Shown: in pieces, positions 50,332 through 61,772 of the stretch
Position numbering within the stretch: position 1 is the stretch's first letter
How the letters are laid out: the number at the start of each line of letters is the position of its first letter
NCBI RefSeq assembly: GCF_027744825.2
Contig: NC_071342.1
Location: forward strand, 20,618,001-20,682,000
Direction: 5' to 3'
DNA from: Synchiropus splendidus
Taxonomy: Eukaryota > Chordata > Actinopteri > Syngnathiformes > Callionymidae
DNA: 64,000 nucleotides
Notes under the pieces: generated by a model
What the model saw: only the letters and a program-made list of their open reading frames with translations
Databases searched by the model: none
What the model was told of the DNA's origin: nothing
Position numbers and translations under genes: made by a program

Positions 50332-53300
50332 TATAAGGAGAAAACATCATCCAGGAATGTAAAATTTCACAGCCTCAATAAGTTATGTTAAATATGTCAT
50401 GTCAAGACGACCATATCGTCTTACTGTACGCTGCAATTCATTGTCGTGATGTCACCAGATTCCTTTCATCTCAGCAAAATTGATCTCACTGAGAGGAGTT
50501 TACATACTTAGACCTTTGGATACTTCATCATCATAATGTCAGAATACATTTTGCATTCAAATATTTATCCAAGGTTTTCTTATACATGTGTGTGTATGCG
50601 CCATTTTGCGTGTGTATTATGCATCATCCGTCAGTGACATCTCCAGGTCCATACACCACCATCGTTCCTACCAGTAAGCGCTCTCCTCTCATCATTCTCA
50701 GCCTATTCCTGCCCAACTTCCATCATGACAGAAGTTACCAGGAACATCTCCAAAACTTGGTTGTTGACCTCAGTATTGAGTAAGAAGCTGAACTGTAACA
50801 CGAGAGAGTGCTGAACCCCTGCAACTCTTGGCATGGGTTATCTCAAATAAGTACCAACCAATTTCCAGAAACGGGAGCTCTTTTTCCACCGAGCCAAGAA
50901 AGAAAGGATCGAAAAAAAAGAAAGCCGGAGAGTGTTTTTGACCGACCGCCAAGGCAGGTGTAAAGAATTGTCCCAATGAGACTCCATCAGATTATCAGTA
51001 ATTGCCGAGGAGGTTCCAAGCTGGCGTGTAAAGGGAAGAGAGATGGCGTAGACGGAATGAATCAGAGGCTTTCCTTCAGCTCCTCTCCCCAGCGAGCGAG
51101 CTAAATGCTGTTCGGAGTGTCTGCGTTAGCTGAAGAAGAAAGGGTGTCCATTTAAGATGCGCAACCAGGTGGAAACACTGACACACGCCTTCATCTGATG
51201 AACAAAGACTGACCTTTCCATTTCCCTCCCTTGAAATCATCTGCGAACATCAGGCATTTAAAAGCGCTTTACTATTGACCGAACCTTCTGAATGAGATGC
51301 TAAATTACTGAACAAAGGCGGCACATTAGCCCAGATGTAAGCACAGCAAAGCCCTTCTCATTGAAATGAATATTTTTAAGAGCCTCCGCCTACGTGACTC
51401 GCAGGACTACGATGATAAAGCCAGCACTTCATTATGAAACGCTCTTGGTCTGCGCGGCTGGTTAAAGATCGCATTAATAGACATATACGGCACGGTTTTA
51501 GTCTTTACTTACGTCGGCTCTTCTAGTACTTCCACCTTGAATTATTCATACATGGAACTTCTAGAGGCCTTTAAGATGAACCTTTAGGAATCAACTCATA
51601 AAGCTAGTTCAGGGTTTTAATGGATTAAAAAAGGCCATTGCCTGCACGTGCAAAATACACACCTGAGTGACTTGGACAGGACTTGGCTTCAGGGATCGTC
51701 AATTGAAGGAAAGACGTGTTCACTCTGTGGAAATTCTTCAAGTAAGCAGTTTGTTTATCCAGAGAGACACAGTGAATGAGCTGGCTGTGAGGGGCCGTCC
51801 CACGTTCACATCAAAGCACCTCGACAGCAATAAGGAGACTGACAGTAGCAGATAACAGACAATCTCCAGTGGAAACTATGGCTGTTATCTCGCATACGTC
51901 CTTCAGTATTTACCTGAGGCATTACGTTTTGTTCTTCTTTCTGTTTAATCCGTTGATATCTGAACACCTCCAAGCACAGCTAGGTCAATGTTTACACCTC
52001 AATGGGAATGATGTACAGCTGAGTTTTCAGAGCTGTTTATCGAACCCTTCGCAGCGCATCCAGCTCTTTGACTTAATTTTAACTGGACCCCAAAGAGTCA
52101 AGAGTTTAGACATTTACTGATTCACATTCACATTCATTTTTTTTTAACTGCAGGAAACCCCAGTGACTCTGACTCCAACTCTCCTTGAAGTACTTCTTGA
52201 CCCACAGACTCACAAGAGTCCTCTGGTCCAGCACAAAAAACACCAATACAGGATGCTAGTCGCTCCAAGTATTGACCAGGTTTAATCATTTTTAACAACA
52301 TTTAGCTTGAGAATGATAGCCACAACAATCACATCACTATATGGTACAATGAGTAGCATCCACTGGATGAAAATAAAGTGAAGACAAATGAAAAGAAAAG
52401 ACCACCTGGTACGATGCTTGTTTCGGCATCTCACAACGTGAGTTCAAACCCACGTGACGTGACGCTAACTTCCGAATGAGAGCGGATTTAAGTAGCGCTG
52501 GGTTCTCTTCCTTCCTCTGTTCATAAGTTTGACCTCATTCTTGTACAACGTAAAGTTCACCGCTCTATTCCTTCAAAGGATGTGTATTGGTATTTCAGTA
52601 TCTGACTACAGGGGCAGATTCATTTCAGGGGCTGCTTTAATTGTAAGGGTCGTGCACTGAGACAGAGGGAGCTGTTTACTGTGGTACTTATGAGTCCATA
52701 CAGACTTGAGGTTTGGAAGTCAAAGCCAGCATTCAACACAACATGATTCATGAAGGATCAAAGCTGAAGGTTTCAATTACAGTGTTATGTTTTTTTTTTT
52801 TTTTATGTTAGTGTTGTAAGGATAAACCAGCTTTACCAGGTTGCAAATAAATAAATAAATAAGGAAACCATACGAGTGCTATACCCGCCCAGAGGTGCTG
52901 CACTATGGTGGGCAGGCTCACGTCACCCAACATCAGTGAATAACAACAGAGCTGCTAGACAGAGCAGCCGCACTGACATCAGGGTTCCTCTCTATGGGGC
53001 CCTGTAACAGATGCGGCAGGCTAGTAGCAACTGACATGGGGCTAAAATTGGTCCCCATCACAGAAGTATCTTGGTATCCCCGACACTTGCAATGACACGT
53101 CACCAGTGTTGGGAACGTCAGGGGACCACCACCGACCGAAATAAACGAATAAAAATTACAACATTGTAATTAAACCCAACTAAAAATATAGGAAAAAATA
53201 TCCTTCGTTTTTGTCTTTGTTATTTTTTTAATACAGTACAGAAGTGTTTTGAAACTATTTCAAATGTGTTGACTGTTGGAAAGGTTTTGCACCTCCAGGA

Positions 53301-55216
53301 CCGTGATGTTACCTGTTGCTACTGGTCGCACAGTTATTCTTTTTTTTTTTTTTAACTTTAGGTATCAAGGACAGAGGCGGGTGACAGTGACACATACACA
53401 CAGCTCATTCATTCATAATGTAACGACTTCATAATGTTATTGTGTACAACGTTGGACGTCTTCGGTGAATTCAACAGTTTAAAATCCTCACCAACACCAC
53501 ACTTGTTTTTCCCATGAATAAAACGCCCATTTCTGAAACACCACCACCAAAACTTTCTTGCGAGTGAAAGAGCTCTTGGCGTTAAGCCAACAAAATATTG
53601 TATGTAATAGCTGGAGATCATTGGAAGTACACTTTCGGGAGGAAAGCCAGGAAGGTAACACGGCCGTTTTTTCGACATGGCCTGTGAAAAAGCCTGCAGG
53701 CAGAACTTGTTTAAGTGCCGTAATTGCACACAAGACCACAGACACTTGACTCCAACTCAGCAGAGAAGGAAAAACTCAAAATGGCTGATGCACACATGCA
53801 TACTGATGGAGCGAACACAGAGTAGCTTGAGGGTAAGAAGTTCAGAAGTGGCAGAAAGCGGGTGCCAACTGGTGAATGTTTTGCCGTTTGTCACTTGGAA
53901 GAGCTTCAATAGGAGCCACGATGAGGCTGCGGCTGATTTAAAGTGACAGGCATGCAAGGCCGTCGCATCCATCACAGGGGAGTGGCACGGTGCCACCGAC
54001 TCCTGCTGTTTGGGGACCAGCCCACCTATCAGCACCTGATCTACGAGGTGTCAGACAAAACAAACAAGGTGTCATGTCGACGGGACAAATGGACGAAAAC
54101 AACCTAAAGGGCAGCCGGTGATTCTTCTTCAGCGGTGTGGTGACAGAGAACTCAGTTTCACCTGCAAACGCTCTTCCTTACTTTGTACTTTGGCTTGTGA
54201 CACAACATCTTCTGCACTCGTCAATAACACAAGCAATGAGCCTCGGGCACGAGATGACATCCAGTGACTTCAGTGAGTTCCTCTTAAACACCACAGCGCA
54301 GGAACGTTCTCATTCCAAGCAGCAAGAAATCACTTTCATGATACCAGTGAAGGTGTTTTAGCACTCGTGTTGGCGCATCGTTTTTGCTTTTCTTTTCTTC
54401 TCCTGTTGCGCTGTGATGTATTTATACCGAAAATAGATTGTTTATTCAGGATTACAGCTGCACCAAAAATATTATTACATCTTATGGCATTAAATGAAAT
54501 TTAATAAATTAAATATTATATAAAGCTAATATTCACTTTTATTCTGTTTTCACAGGAACGGCATAATTATGTTTCAAAGTACTTCAAAAAGAACTGTGGA
54601 AACTTTTCTTGTTGAATATAGTTATATGCTTATATACTTTTTATATATTATATATACTTAATATATATACTTTTTTCTTTTCAAACTCTGCTCTCTCAAA
54701 TCTCTACACATGTATTTTTTGTGACTTTGTTAGGTAACTGAAAATACGTATATATTTTTTTAATCAAAATTCGGCTTTCATCATTGTGTTTTACTGTTAT
54801 CTTTTTATGCGTTGCTCTTTCCATTTATTGTTTACGCTTCATTTATTATATTATAATCTGAATTCATAGTCTTATTGGTAGCATAACAGGCTTTATGGTT
54901 GAGTTGAGTTTATTTAATATTATATAATATTAATTCATTTGTTCATGATAATAATCATTTATTTTCTAAGACATTCTTCCCTGTTAGATGTTTGTTTTTT
55001 TTCTTTCTATCCAAGTTCATTTCAAAGTCATTTCTGTGATTCGTTCAAATTTTCGTGTCATTTTTCTGTGTCTTTATATATCCAAGAGCAGAGTCACAGT
55101 GTGTTAAGTGGTGAATTTGTACACCTTTGGGAGTCTTTGACAAACACGGGGGAGCTGTGGGTTTTGGGTGAATTTTGCTGGAAAGCACAAAATAGAGGAG
55201 GAAGTTGGCGTCCTAC
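50332..55216. other. Unassigned DNA next to the last recognised receptor exon
   Basis: T runs at 52,787-52,804 and 53,341-53,354, and a short (AAAT)n at 52,844-52,862. Searched by eye on the minus strand for the next receptor exon without success. Confidence 0.4.
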
Positions 55217-55423
55217 CCTGCTGAGCTGGCTGGCCGGTGGGCTGCTGCTGTTGACGGTGTGGCATTTGAAGTTGAGTAAAGACTCCCTCGTGGCGTCCGA
55301 CTCCCCCGTCATCTCTTTGTGCGAGTCGTGTTGAGGAGGCGGGAGCTGGAGGGCGGTGCAGGACAGGCCCAGGAAGTTGGACGGTCGAATGAGGAAGGCC
55401 TCCAGAGCGATGTTTGCAGACAC
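55217..55423 (-). CDS. Adhesion GPCR subfamily A, exon: GAIN-type stalk, last recognised exon
   Basis: Fifth exon in transcript order, 207 nt (69 codons, phase 0). It begins VSANIALEAFLIRPSNFLGL, then SCTALQLPPPQHDSHKEM, and ends NFKCHTVNSSSPPASQLSR. NIALEA, the following Ile, and the two Cys positions (SCT and FKC) match the family. The acceptor is TGTTCAAG with pyrimidines 25-50 nt upstream and the donor is AGG followed by GTAGGA. In the family the next segment should be roughly NTIVEASIQLPPSLF, followed by the GPS cleavage site and seven helices. I could not find any of it on the minus strand between 1 and 55,216, where the transmembrane exon should show as an obvious long frame. The gene is therefore 3'-incomplete here. 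Confidence 0.87.
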
Positions 55424-55573
55424 CTTGAACATAGTACCAGCCATTGAGCGATGGCGGAGGACGAAGAAGGAGAGAGAAATAACAAGTTATTCATCTTTCA
55501 CCTGTTACTGCAGTGTCCTGCACTGGGAATCAGTCATGAGAAACTTCACTCTGATAACAGTGAGTGTTGCTAC

Positions 55574-55735
55574 CTTGGACAGGACCCGGTTCTCTCTGGT
55601 CAGGGTCAGGTCGGCGATGCGCTCCACGCACCGGACGATGCGAGTGCACGCCCGTGCTTCGTTCTGAGCCATCCACAGGATATGCTCCTCCACAAGCATC
55701 ATGTTGCTGGCTATGTCGGATATGTAGTCTCCCAG
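55574..55735 (-). CDS. Adhesion GPCR subfamily A, exon: GAIN-type stalk, middle
   Basis: Fourth exon, 162 nt (54 codons, phase 0). It starts LGDYISDIASNMMLVEEH, continues ILWMAQNEARACTRIVRC, then VERIADLTLTRENRVLSK. The corresponding family stretch is roughly LGD..VDIASN.ML.DE..LWLAQRE.KACSRIV, so DIASN, LW.AQ, AC and RIV are conserved landmarks. The acceptor is a strong polypyrimidine run ending CTCTGCAG, and the donor is AAG followed by GTAGCA. It joins in frame with the preceding exon (EKRRE then LGD, equivalent to the KE-LGD seam of A3) and the following one. The intron upstream is about 2.6 kb and the one downstream 150 bp. Open plus-strand frames across this interval are antisense and have no recognisable product. 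Confidence 0.92.
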
Positions 55736-56782
55736 CTGCAGAGGCAGGAGCATGTATTCATCAGGGGGGCTGTCAAAGTACCATGCATGCAGTTGAAGAC
55801 AAATGGAGGCAGGAAAAGGTCAAATCCTCAAATTGCATCGGGCTGGGTAACAGCTTTGTTCAGGCATTATCTGCTTCTCCTTCTTTTATGTTTCAAGTGT
55901 GCCTTTTTTTCAAGACTGTCTTGGATCTCTGCATAACTCCCATCGTGTATGAGAATTTTTTTTTTTCATTACACAAATAGTGCTTGTGTCATCATGTTAG
56001 AATCTCCGCATTCAAACCCCTGCCGAGCACTTTCTGTGCTTACACATAAGAGTGATCATTCTTCTGTCCTGATCAACGTGTGCCTGTCAAACCCAGTGGG
56101 TTCTGCTCCTGGGAGAATAGTCTTGAGCAAATACATCTTAACCTTAATTCAGAAGTTTCTGAAGATGATCAAAACCTAATGTTTGAACTCATTCAACCGC
56201 TCCCTTCCGACATGCACTAGTTTTGCACCATAAAAACACAATTTTAAAAGAAGGGACAAGATAGTTCTGCTGCACCAGACATCTTCCCCATTGAGCTAAA
56301 AAGATCTCCTAAGATCCCCGAGATGAAGTGATGGGAGGAATATTTCAAATGTACTGTCTACATACATCAGAGGGGTACAGTCATACGTACAGCTATAGCT
56401 ATACTTCCCTCTTAAATGAGACTACTCACGTTCACAGAGTTGACTCAGGTGTAACCTGGCAGCTAAGACCCCAGCACAGGAGGACCACCCAAACAGAGAC
56501 CAGATTCACCAGTCACACAGGGTTCTCAGTCTCATATTCGCACTCAACGATCCACTATTGTCGAGAGGACAGTGCTTGTTGCTTATTAAGCACATCCTAA
56601 CACCATAGACAGCATGTCACATGATAACAGAACTTGTGGAGGTGAAATCATGAGGTTGCACTATTGAAATCCCAGTACCTACAATGTATGATGAGTATAT
56701 TCGACAATGAGCTTCAATGAAGTACAGTAACATCACAAGTGAGGAAACGAAGAGAGCTCACGAACGACACATTCCCCAAGTA

Positions 56783-56878
56783 GCGATGGGGAGATGAGGT
56801 ATCGTGAAACAGTACTGCAGAGTTGATGAAACTGTGTCCTAATGTTCAGAGGCCACTAGACTGCACTCTTGGTTTAAA
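56783..56878 (+). mobile_element. Foldback MITE, copy 3 (single arm)
   Basis: Contains GCGATGGGGAGATGAGGTAT, CGTGAAACAGTACTGCAGAG, TTGATGAAACTGTGTCC and GAGGCCACTAGACTGCAC, the left-arm words of the copies at 32.1 and 35.6 kb, ending at CTTGGTTTAAA, which is the centre of the longer copy. The right arm is missing. Confidence 0.58.
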
Positions 56879-56945
56879 AATCGCGTGAGGTCACAGTGAT
56901 TTCATCGGTTTGATGTGATGAGGCTCACTATTTTGGAAGCCTGTC

Positions 56946-57025
56946 AAAATCCATACCTTAGCCACGTCATTGTATAAGCCTCAGGGTTCAGACCACGAGA
57001 AAAAAATAGTCCGGAAATCACAGTA
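56946..57025 (+). mobile_element. Right end of a TACCGTA-family element
   Basis: TTAGCCACGTCATTGTATAA, GCCTCAGGGTTCAGACCACG and TAGTCCGGAAATCACAGTA align with the right end of the element at 25592-26160 (TTAGCCGCGCCGTTGTATAA, GGTTCAGACTGCGAGG, TGAAATGACGGTA). The left part is absent. Confidence 0.6.
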
Positions 57026-58320
57026 TTTAAAGACCCGGAGTTAAAGTTTCTTATCGTGAAGACGTATGATAGTTCAAATCTTATGTTTATTATTTGTGTC
57101 ATTTTCAAGTGTCATGTTATAAAGTTATATTTAAACAGTGTGTGATATTGGGGACAAAAGCTTGCAAAATTCATTTTCTTAAAAAAAAAAAGACTAAATA
57201 ATAAATAAAGTCAGCCTCTCTGTATAAATCAGAATTAAAAAAAAATATTTGTAGATATACTTCTCCTTCCCGATGAAATGTACACACATTTGACTCAAGC
57301 ATAATCTAATGAATTTGAGGTGTGTTGTCTGAAGAAATGTGACATAAATATCCTTTGACTTGAGACAGTTGCAATATAAACAGTGAACGATTTTTCAAAT
57401 GTTCTGCATCTTTCCTGAAAAGACAGACTCAGCATTGTGCGTCACTGTTCAGCTTTGCTGCCCATCATTACAACATAAACAACATGTGACAATGTAAGCC
57501 CACTGTAATAGCCCGTGTTTCTGCGGTGAAAACTGCGGTTTACACCCATAACTTCTGAGTGGAGGCGCACCTCACGGCGAAGGAATGGAGGTGCCGAATT
57601 AGACTTGCACAAAGGCGGGCTCATCCCACCCATCAATCATTCCCACAACAACAGAGAGGTTTGTAATCTCCAGTCTGAACAGCGCGGGAGGCGGCGGTGG
57701 CTTCATTCATTATAGAGAGATTTAATTTAGATTAGCTCCTCCGACGGGGTGTAATTGCCACTTTGGGAGAAGGCTTACTATTTACTTACTGTACTTTTCA
57801 TTGTTGCTCCATTTGCCTATTTTTTATTGGACGGGAGAGGGTGGTCTCAGCATTGTCTGAGGAGTGATAAACCTTCAAGTACCGTCTAATAATATCTCCC
57901 CGCTGACCTATGATCGGTAATTGGACAAGCCCGAGCGGAGCGCAGCGCCCTCTCCCTCTCACGCAGCCTGACCTTCAGCAGGATGAGAAGCCCCGCCATC
58001 GCCCCAGGCGAGAGACTTGTGCTATATCCTCCGACAGCAGGAAGACATGGCTCGCCCACAGACGGGTCGGCGCTTCATAAGCAAGGTTGTCATTCAGGTC
58101 CAACTGTGCCCAGGGCAACAGTAAAGCACTGAGACAAAAGAGGAGATGACTGGCAAGTGTGGAGGAATCCACACCAGATGACATCATGTCACCGGGTCAC
58201 GCAAGGTAGTACCTGCTGCCTCTTCACATTCTGCAATATCTGCTTGGAAGGGAGGGGAGTTGTACAGCTTTCTTTAAGCTCAAACGGTCCCAAGAAGGAA
58301 AAAGATGGGTGTCGACTCAC

Positions 58321-58470
58321 CTCCCTGCGCTTCTCCACCAACCTGGTGAGTCTCTCCACCAGGTGGGTGACGAAGATCACGTCCATGACGTCAGTGAAGT
58401 GAGCGGCCTTGCTGGTGAACGCCACAAGCTGCCGGCCCAGAGGTCGGGCGTTGGTGGTGTTCAGAGTGAT
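58321..58470 (-). CDS. Adhesion GPCR subfamily A, exon: start of GAIN-type stalk
   Basis: Third exon, exactly 150 nt (50 codons, phase 0 at both ends). It begins ITLNTTNARPLGRQLVAF and contains AAHFTDVMDVIFVTHLVER before ending EKRRE. In family members I recall, the same position reads approximately LNLTNA..RQLLAYT followed by FSDKMDVIFVAEMIEKF, in the helical subdomain A of the GAIN fold. The acceptor is TTTTCTTAG and the donor a near-consensus GTGAGT. NTT is a possible N-glycosylation site. Only 69 bp of intron separate it from the HRM exon. The match at MDVIFV and RQL leans towards A3 over A2, but this is from memory, not an alignment. Confidence 0.92.
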
Positions 58471-58539
58471 CTAAGAAAAGGCCATTAAAAACAATGGTTT
58501 CCCTTAAACTTAAACATCGTCTGGAATGCTGGAAGCTAC

Positions 58540-58759
58540 CTGCGTGAGCTCATGCAACACACGGGTGAGTTCGCTGGCGTACGGGCACTGAGTGTAGTCC
58601 TCCTGGTCCCACCGGCCGGTCCGGTCACAGCGGCGCCAGGCCTTCTTCTCCCTTGGGGTGGAGCGGTGCGACACCGTGCCAGATGGGTGAGGGGCGGAGC
58701 CAAAAGTGGCAGGGGCGCAGGGCTGGAAGGCCAGGATGCCAGCGAGCGTCTTCGGCCAC
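58540..58759 (-). CDS. Adhesion GPCR subfamily A, exon: hormone-receptor motif
   Basis: Second exon of the same minus-strand receptor gene, 220 nt. It supplies the G completing the split Arg codon and then 73 codons. It opens WPKTLAGILAFQPC, continues through a Pro/Ser-rich loop, and has the HRM core KKAWRRCDRTGRW and DYTQCPYASELTRVL, ending HELTQ. The Trp and Cys spacing is that of the cysteine-rich HRM found in the stalks of ADGRA and secretin-like receptors. The acceptor is AATCGCAG and the donor GTAGCT. The loop between QPC and KKAW is longer than I recall in human A3. KKAWRRCDR favours A3, but the overall divergence leaves A1 and A2 possible. The previous exon lies about 4.1 kb upstream, and that intron carries a Rex3 insertion and a MITE. 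Confidence 0.92.
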
Positions 58760-59488
58760 CTGCGATTACAAATACTGAAACATGAGAACAAATACGGCGC
58801 ACACTGTCGACAACAGATGGCATTTTTATTCTTATGTACATCGGGCTCATTTGAATTTTAGATGTAGAGCATGGCTCATCATTTTTGCAGGCTGTCACAT
58901 GCTGCTGCGACACTTATGGATGGGAGTTTGGAAAAGATGTTTAGCAGCATCTTCTCCGATGAACGAAGAGCTGCCAGATCAAGTTAGTATCAAACTTCCA
59001 CAAAGTATAATTTTATCACGCTTTATTGGCCACACTGCACATTGACTTAACTTATTGACTCCGTTATTAAACAAGCAGTAATTTATCATGAAAACCCATT
59101 GAGTGAAAAACATTTCACCGTCAAACAAGCAATGTCGTAGAGATATTGAAGGAGCAAAAAGGCGATAAGGCAGAGGCTGCATGCCACAACAACTGACGTC
59201 TTAAACATATTCCTGTGCTGATAAAGTTGGATTTAAAACTATTGCAGGAGGCAATAAAACCCATGTTTTGCATGCTTCACAAAAGTTTTTATGCAGGTGC
59301 AGTGTGCTTGGCTTCCAAACATCTATTTTCATTTCAAGGTCCAACCAATGTCTTGGGTCACAAGCATGTGCGTAGGAGAGCTGAGCAGATGCTTGTGGCT
59401 CGACTGGTAGATAAACATGTTTTCTTGGTGTTTCAAAAGTTACACTGTGTAAGGGAATTTAGACAGCTCGCTTTTTATTCCATTAGTA

Positions 59489-59500
59489 TGTTATTTGTCT
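59489..59500 (+). repeat. Left target-site duplication of the Rex3 insertion
   Basis: TGTTATTTGTCT, identical to 59971-59982. It fixes the left edge of the insertion before the inverted segment, so the inverted piece arrived together with the element. Confidence 0.85.
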
Positions 59501-59970
59501 CATCCTTTCGGTCACTACCCAAAGCTACGGTCACGAGCTTTGGGTAGTGACCGAAAGGATGAGATCGCGGATACAAGCGGCTGAGATGAGTTTCCTCCGC
59601 AGGGTGGCTGGGCGCACCCTTAGAGATAGGGTGAGGAGTTCGGTCATCCGGGAGGAGCTCGGGGTGGAGGCGCTGCTCCTCCACATCGAGAGGAACCAGC
59701 TGAGGTGGCTCGGGCATCTGATCCGGATGCCCCCTGGACGCCTCCCTAGGGAGGTGCTCCGGGCATGTCCTACCGGGAGGAGACCCCGGGGAAGACCCAG
59801 GACTCGCTGGAGAGATGATGTCTCCGGTCTGGCCTGGGAACGCCTCGGGATCCCCCGGGAAGAGCTGGAGGAGGTTTGTGCGGACCGGGAAGTTTGGGCT
59901 TCCTTGCTCCAAATGCTGCCTCCGCGACCCGACCCCGGATAAGCGGCAGAAGAAGGTGAAGGTGTGAAGG
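59501..59970 (+). mobile_element. Rex3-type LINE insertion, 5'-truncated with snap-back end
   Basis: Young-looking retrotransposon insertion of 470 bp in the receptor intron. The open frame from 59,547 reads TERMRSRIQAAEMSFLRRVA, then LRWLGHLIRMPPGRLPREVL, RPRGRPRTRWRDDVSGLAWE and LLQMLPPRPDPG stop. This is the intact C-terminal region of Rex3/RTE ORF2 with no frameshift. A short degenerate GAAGGTG-type tail follows. The 12-bp direct repeat TGTTATTTGTCT at 59489-59500 and 59971-59982 is the target-site duplication. The first 26 bases (59501-59526) are a perfect inverted copy of 59536-59561. RT and endonuclease domains are absent, so it cannot move by itself. Confidence 0.9.
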
Positions 59971-59982
59971 TGTTATTTGTCT
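59971..59982 (+). repeat. Right target-site duplication of the Rex3 insertion
   Basis: TGTTATTTGTCT directly after the GAAGGTGTGAAGG tail. Confidence 0.85.
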
Positions 59983-61106
59983 GGGTTTTATATTGTATAG
60001 TTACTGCTCTTGTTTCCCCCTGGTATTTTTACTGCGGCGGTTATTTAAGCTTACACCAAGCAGCTAGTCGCCAGCAATTTTGGCTTTTAGGTGTAGCCTC
60101 TGTGGATCACCCTTTGGTTCTGTTGGACCTATAAATGAAGACATATCAGGGGTCCTTCCCTTCTGTGCCTCAGTGCCTCACCATTATCCAAGTCACAAGT
60201 CCACTTCAGTTTAGAGACAGTTGAGATGCTGCCCACTCACCACCAGCCTCCCTCAACAGCAGTAAACTTTTTAAAGCTCTGCAGCACAACTGAGTTCCAC
60301 ATTAGTCCCCCTGCAGGCACCAGCAAGTGTGTGTATTGATTACACTCCTCCCGCTCTCTTTCATGTGGCATGTGTGTCTTGGGCAGAGGGAACCTCTTCC
60401 AGCTCTTCCTCCAAGGTTTCTTACTCTTGACTTGTCCACCCTCACTGCATGATTCCCTCGTTCCTTCCTGCCCTCTGCGATCAGGGTGCACAGTGATGGA
60501 CTCTGACAAGACTCACTGTTCACTGTTGGGCTTTTACTTTTCTTTTCTTTTTAAAAGTAAATTGACGTTTTGTTGTAATGTTTATTTTCTGGCGTCTTTG
60601 TGTCTGCAGTGTTTACTTTTGCTTTGTTTGTGTCTTTAAACCCTGTCTTTAATGTCTTCAAAGTTGCTGTTCTGCCGTCAACAACCAAAATTTCCCCATA
60701 GTGGGAAGAAGAAAGGCAACCATGTGCCGCACCGGCACCGGTTCTTGGGTTGGTTGCATGATATCCAATGGTAAAAACAGCTTTGAGTTGTGACCACTTC
60801 AGGTTCCGCGTGTCCCTTCAGAACCAGCTCCACAACAAGGTCTTTCATCACGACGTGCTCAGGCCGTAGCTGAGTCATGGATTTTTACAGACAGGGAAAC
60901 TCGCCTTTGAACAGTGCGTTTTCATGCTTTGCTACTGTTAATGGGCTTCCACTGTGTAACACATCTAATTATTCTCAATTGCCACGATTAATAAATAAGC
61001 CGCGGGAGGCTTCTTTTCTTCGAGTTGTTAAATGAAATTGACTGTCAATCTGTTGCAACACTTTCAGACACATCATTCGTTTTGGCTTCCTATCAATAAA
61101 AAAGTG

Positions 61107-61132
61107 ATATATATATATATATATATATATAT
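61107..61132. repeat. (AT)n microsatellite
   Basis: 26 bp of AT dinucleotides in the intron upstream of the HRM exon. Confidence 0.95.
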
Positions 61133-61772
61133 GATGTCGGTCTATTCATGGGGCACAAACCTCCTGCTACCTCTAACCACCTTCTTTCCGACCTGATTTT
61201 CCTGACCACGTGGTTAGAGCGGCGGCAGCTACTTAGTAATAAATGGCGTTAATTTTCGCCCCTAACAGAAAAAGGGGGCTCATTTTCCAGCCCATTAATT
61301 CAACGCTCCAGCAGAAATAAAGGCCTGTGCGCTGCTCTGCGGGAAGTGGGTTGTAAAGTACAGCAGCGACACGAAACAGCCCATATGACACATGCACCTC
61401 AGAGGTTGTTTTGGGCAACTTGCTGAATGGAATGAGGTTGTATGTTCTGCTCTAACACAAATGTTCTATGATAATATGAAGAGAAGTGAAGCCAAAACAA
61501 TGAACGGATGCGACTCTAATACCAGCATATACTACGATTGCATGATGAAGAGTACAACACCCACCGAAACATGTCAACCCTGTTGCTTCTGCCCCTTTTC
61601 TCCCAGTTTTTTTTTTGTTTAATGTCATCCAACAAGACTGTCGCTGTTCTGGCAGTGTACTAATAGTTGAAAAAAAAGACAAAATAAACAAGTGCATTTT
61701 TATCTCAATAAGATGTTTTTAACTATAAAATGAAATGAATGGAACAGTCAACAATTTTACAGTTACGCAACA

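Larger units (their letters stand above)
55736..58320 (-). other. Receptor intron, ~2.6 kb
   Basis: Runs from donor GTGAGT at 58,320 to acceptor CTCTGCAG ending at 55,736. It contains the two MITE scraps at 56,783-57,025 and a TAAT-rich stretch near 57,700-57,780. Confidence 0.85.

Noticed and set aside
52140..52260. Minus-strand peptide LDQRTLVSLWVKKYFKE as the next receptor exon
   Set aside because: No similarity to the expected family segment and no matching phase.
52400..52490. Possible tRNA-derived SINE (GTGAGTTCAAACCCACG)
   Set aside because: Only the B-box-like word is present; no A box, tail or second copy in the window.
55451..55980. Plus-strand frames of 161 and 138 codons
   Set aside because: Antisense to two well-supported receptor exons, with no homology of their own.
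58536..58913. 125-codon minus-strand frame in a different frame from the HRM exon
   Set aside because: Shadow of the HRM exon; the correct frame has the conserved Trp/Cys pattern and splice phases.
59475..59912. 145-codon Pro-rich minus-strand frame
   Set aside because: Antisense of the Rex3 C-terminal coding region.
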